A stretch of DNA of 45,024 nt, taken from assembly GCF_019683595.1 (NCBI RefSeq), contig NZ_JADGHZ010000010.1, forward strand, positions 1 to 45,024. The letters run 5' to 3'. Shown piece after piece: positions 43,688 through 45,024 of the stretch (position 1 is its first letter; the number at the start of each line of letters is the position of its first letter). The notes below the pieces were generated by a model that saw nothing but the letters and a program-made list of their open reading frames with translations, was not told where the DNA came from and ran no database searches. Source of the stretch: Sphaerobacter sp. (GTDB taxonomy: Bacteria > Chloroflexota > Chloroflexia > Thermomicrobiales > Thermomicrobiaceae). The position numbers and the translations under genes are program-made.

Positions 43688-43709
43688 CGCGGCGGCTGTG
43701 GCCGCCGCG
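43688..43709 (+). terminator. Terminator after second pilin
   Basis: CGCGGCGGC, loop TGTG and GCCGCCGCG (9 perfect pairs) are followed by TCTCATTCTC, a reasonable T-rich tail. It ends the pilin transcript and faces the convergent glycosyltransferase-like gene. Confidence 0.75.
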
Positions 43710-43734
43710 TCTCATTCTCGGCCCCTCACCTAGG

Positions 43735-45024
43735 TCAGCACCCCGCCGCGTCGCCCGCGACCAACTGGATCGTCCCGCGCGACAGATCGACAACGTTCGC
43801 ACCCGGCGGTACGTCACGTAGCAGTAGCGGGGCTCCGCCCTGCAGCGCGACCGATTTCCACTCAGCACGATCCGGCACCCACCCGACCAGCAGCTCGTCC
43901 AGCACCGCTACCCGCCGCGCACCGTCCAGCGGCACAAGCCGGCAGGCGATCGCCTCCTTGTCGACCCGGTACGACCAGTCCCCGCCCCGGGCTTCGTAGA
44001 GCGCCCCGCGCGCCGCGGACTCGCTTCCGGTCAACCCCACCACCCGGTACTCGCGCAGAACCCAGACGGCCGTCTGGAACGATCCGCCCTCCGACACCCG
44101 CGCCAGCACAACCGTCTCCGCGGGCGGTCGCGTCGCTAGCTCAGCCCGGACCATTCGCCACGCCGCCTCGTTGTCGTGCAGTCTCGCCAGGCCGGCCCAG
44201 GAGAGCACCAGGCTCACAATGACGCACGTCACCAGCACCGGCGCTGGCCGACGGCTCGCCACCACATCCGGCCACGCACCAGCGACCGCGAACAGCGACA
44301 GCAGCAGCAACGGCGGTACAACCAACAGGATGTAGCCGATTTGGCCGAAGTGGACCAGCGCGAAGGTGAGCGCCGCCGGGGCGACCCACAGCCACAGCAT
44401 CACGGCCCGGGCCGAGATGCGCCGCGGCCGCCGCCGAACCAGCGCGACCAGGGCGACCAGGAGCACCAAGTGTATTGCTGCCAGCAACGTGGTGAGGAAG
44501 AGCCCGAAGTTCTCCACCCACCCATCCACCGCCCCGCTGAGGAGCGCCGTTTTCCCGCCAGCGATCTCACCTTGTCGCCGGGCGAGCTCGAGGTAGGTTC
44601 CGACCCCGCCGCTCAGCACCACCAGCGGGACCAGCCAGGTCAACACGACGAGCCCGGCGACGCCGAGCGCCAGCGCGCGGTTGCGCCAGCCGAGCCGGAG
44701 GAGGCCAAAGAGGAAGACCGGGGCCAGTAGCGTGAGCATCGTCGGACGGAATCCGCCCGCCACCGCGACGGTGAGCGCCAGCCAGACCGCACCGCGAGTG
44801 CACGGTCGCGTGTAGCTCTCCCAGGCGGCCAGCGCGACAAGCACCGCCCCGGCCGCTTCGATCGCATACGGCAGCGCCAACTCGCCGTGAAGCCAGAACA
44901 TCGGGTTCACGGCCAGCAGGACGCCTGCCCAGAGCCCGACCGCCGGGCCCCCCATGACCGTGCCCAGCCGGACGACACCCCACACCGCCACCACGCTCGC
45001 CAGCACGCTCAGCAGCACCAGCGC
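43735..45024 (-). CDS. Polytopic membrane glycosyltransferase-like protein (5' end missing)
   Basis: At least 430 codons are visible and the frame is open at the window edge, so the N-terminus is missing. The protein has many membrane helices (LSVLASVVAVWGVVRLGTVM, VGLWAGVLLAVNPMFWLHGE, PTMLTLLAPVFLFGLLRLGW, LVLLVALVALVRRR and others) and then a C-terminal soluble domain of about 160 residues (from HDNEAAWRMVRAELATRPPA). The layout, with the remark VNPMFWLHGELALPYAIEAA, resembles GT-C / PMT_2-type lipid-linked sugar transferases, in which the catalytic acidic residues lie in the N-terminal loop outside the window. The sugar and acceptor are unknown. It converges on the pilin genes; glycosylation of pilin is a possibility only. 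Confidence 0.72.
   Translation of the reverse strand, partial: ALVLLSVLASVVAVWGVVRLGTVMGGPAVGLWAGVLLAVNPMFWLHGELALPYAIEAAGAVLVALAAWESYTRPCTRGAVWLALTVAVAGGFRPTMLTLLAPVFLFGLLRLGWRNRALALGVAGLVVLTWLVPLVVLSGGVGTYLELARRQGEIAGGKTALLSGAVDGWVENFGLFLTTLLAAIHLVLLVALVALVRRRPRRISARAVMLWLWVAPAALTFALVHFGQIGYILLVVPPLLLLSLFAVAGAWPDVVASRRPAPVLVTCVIVSLVLSWAGLARLHDNEAAWRMVRAELATRPPAETVVLARVSEGGSFQTAVWVLREYRVVGLTGSESAARGALYEARGGDWSYRVDKEAIACRLVPLDGARRVAVLDELLVGWVPDRAEWKSVALQGGAPLLLRDVPPGANVVDLSRGTIQLVAGDAAGC

Overview
The window is about 45 kb of a GC-rich bacterial chromosome that is almost fully coding, with about 37 genes, one tRNA, and no mobile elements or CRISPR. The gene content suggests a thermophilic, Gram-positive-like member of the Chloroflexota, and the Thermomicrobia (Sphaerobacter-like) would fit. 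The grounds are CIRCE-controlled groESL, a PASTA Ser/Thr kinase, a DegS-type sensor, Flp pilins, a mutSL pair and very high GC. The taxonomic placement is inference only.

Layout. 1-3.5 kb (minus strand): a flippase-like membrane protein (cut by the window edge) translationally coupled to a GT4 glycosyltransferase, then a class III aminotransferase. 3.8-5.9 kb: groS-groL behind a textbook promoter and a perfect CIRCE operator. 6.2-8.8 kb (plus): a class I aminotransferase, then a metallo-beta-lactamase-fold hydrolase overlapping a TetR regulator, with a perfect palindrome filling the promoter spacer. 9-10.3 kb (minus): a Nif3-like protein and an ABM-domain protein. 10.4-13.3 kb (plus): selD-rsmA-ispE. 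The selD reading frame crosses an in-frame TGA exactly where the catalytic Cys/Sec lies, so it is best read as a selenoprotein. 13.4-17.9 kb: a YhaM-like exoribonuclease, a convergent PaaI-type thioesterase, and a PASTA kinase followed by a one-pass membrane protein.

18-23.8 kb: an alpha/beta hydrolase, an M20 amidohydrolase, a GNAT acetyltransferase, a CvpA-like/zinc-ribbon membrane protein and a PHP + AlbA_2-like fusion protein. 24-29.4 kb (minus): a fatty-acid or acyl-CoA oxidation cluster (acyl-CoA dehydrogenase, enoyl-CoA hydratase, EtfB, EtfA and a FixC-like quinone oxidoreductase without a FixX partner). 29.7-30.5 kb: a small zinc-ribbon protein and a GYD protein. 30.7-37.1 kb (minus): mutS-mutL, a C-terminally short biotin ligase and a CNNM/CorC-like protein. 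37.2-39.7 kb (minus): tRNA-Gln, glmU and prs, supplying UDP-GlcNAc and PRPP.

40-45 kb: a TPM-domain membrane protein, a DegS-like protein that has lost its phospho-accepting His, two Flp pilins (the second only 57 aa) and the end of a polytopic glycosyltransferase-like protein.

The most noteworthy items are the Sec-type SelD with a hairpin after the UGA, the DegS-like pseudokinase beside the Flp pilins, the PHP-AlbA_2 fusion, promoter-embedded palindromes at two operons, a probable leaderless mutS transcript, and a dispersed inverted-repeat family found at two sites, one of them abutting a truncated birA. I did not find a convincing wholly new multi-gene system.
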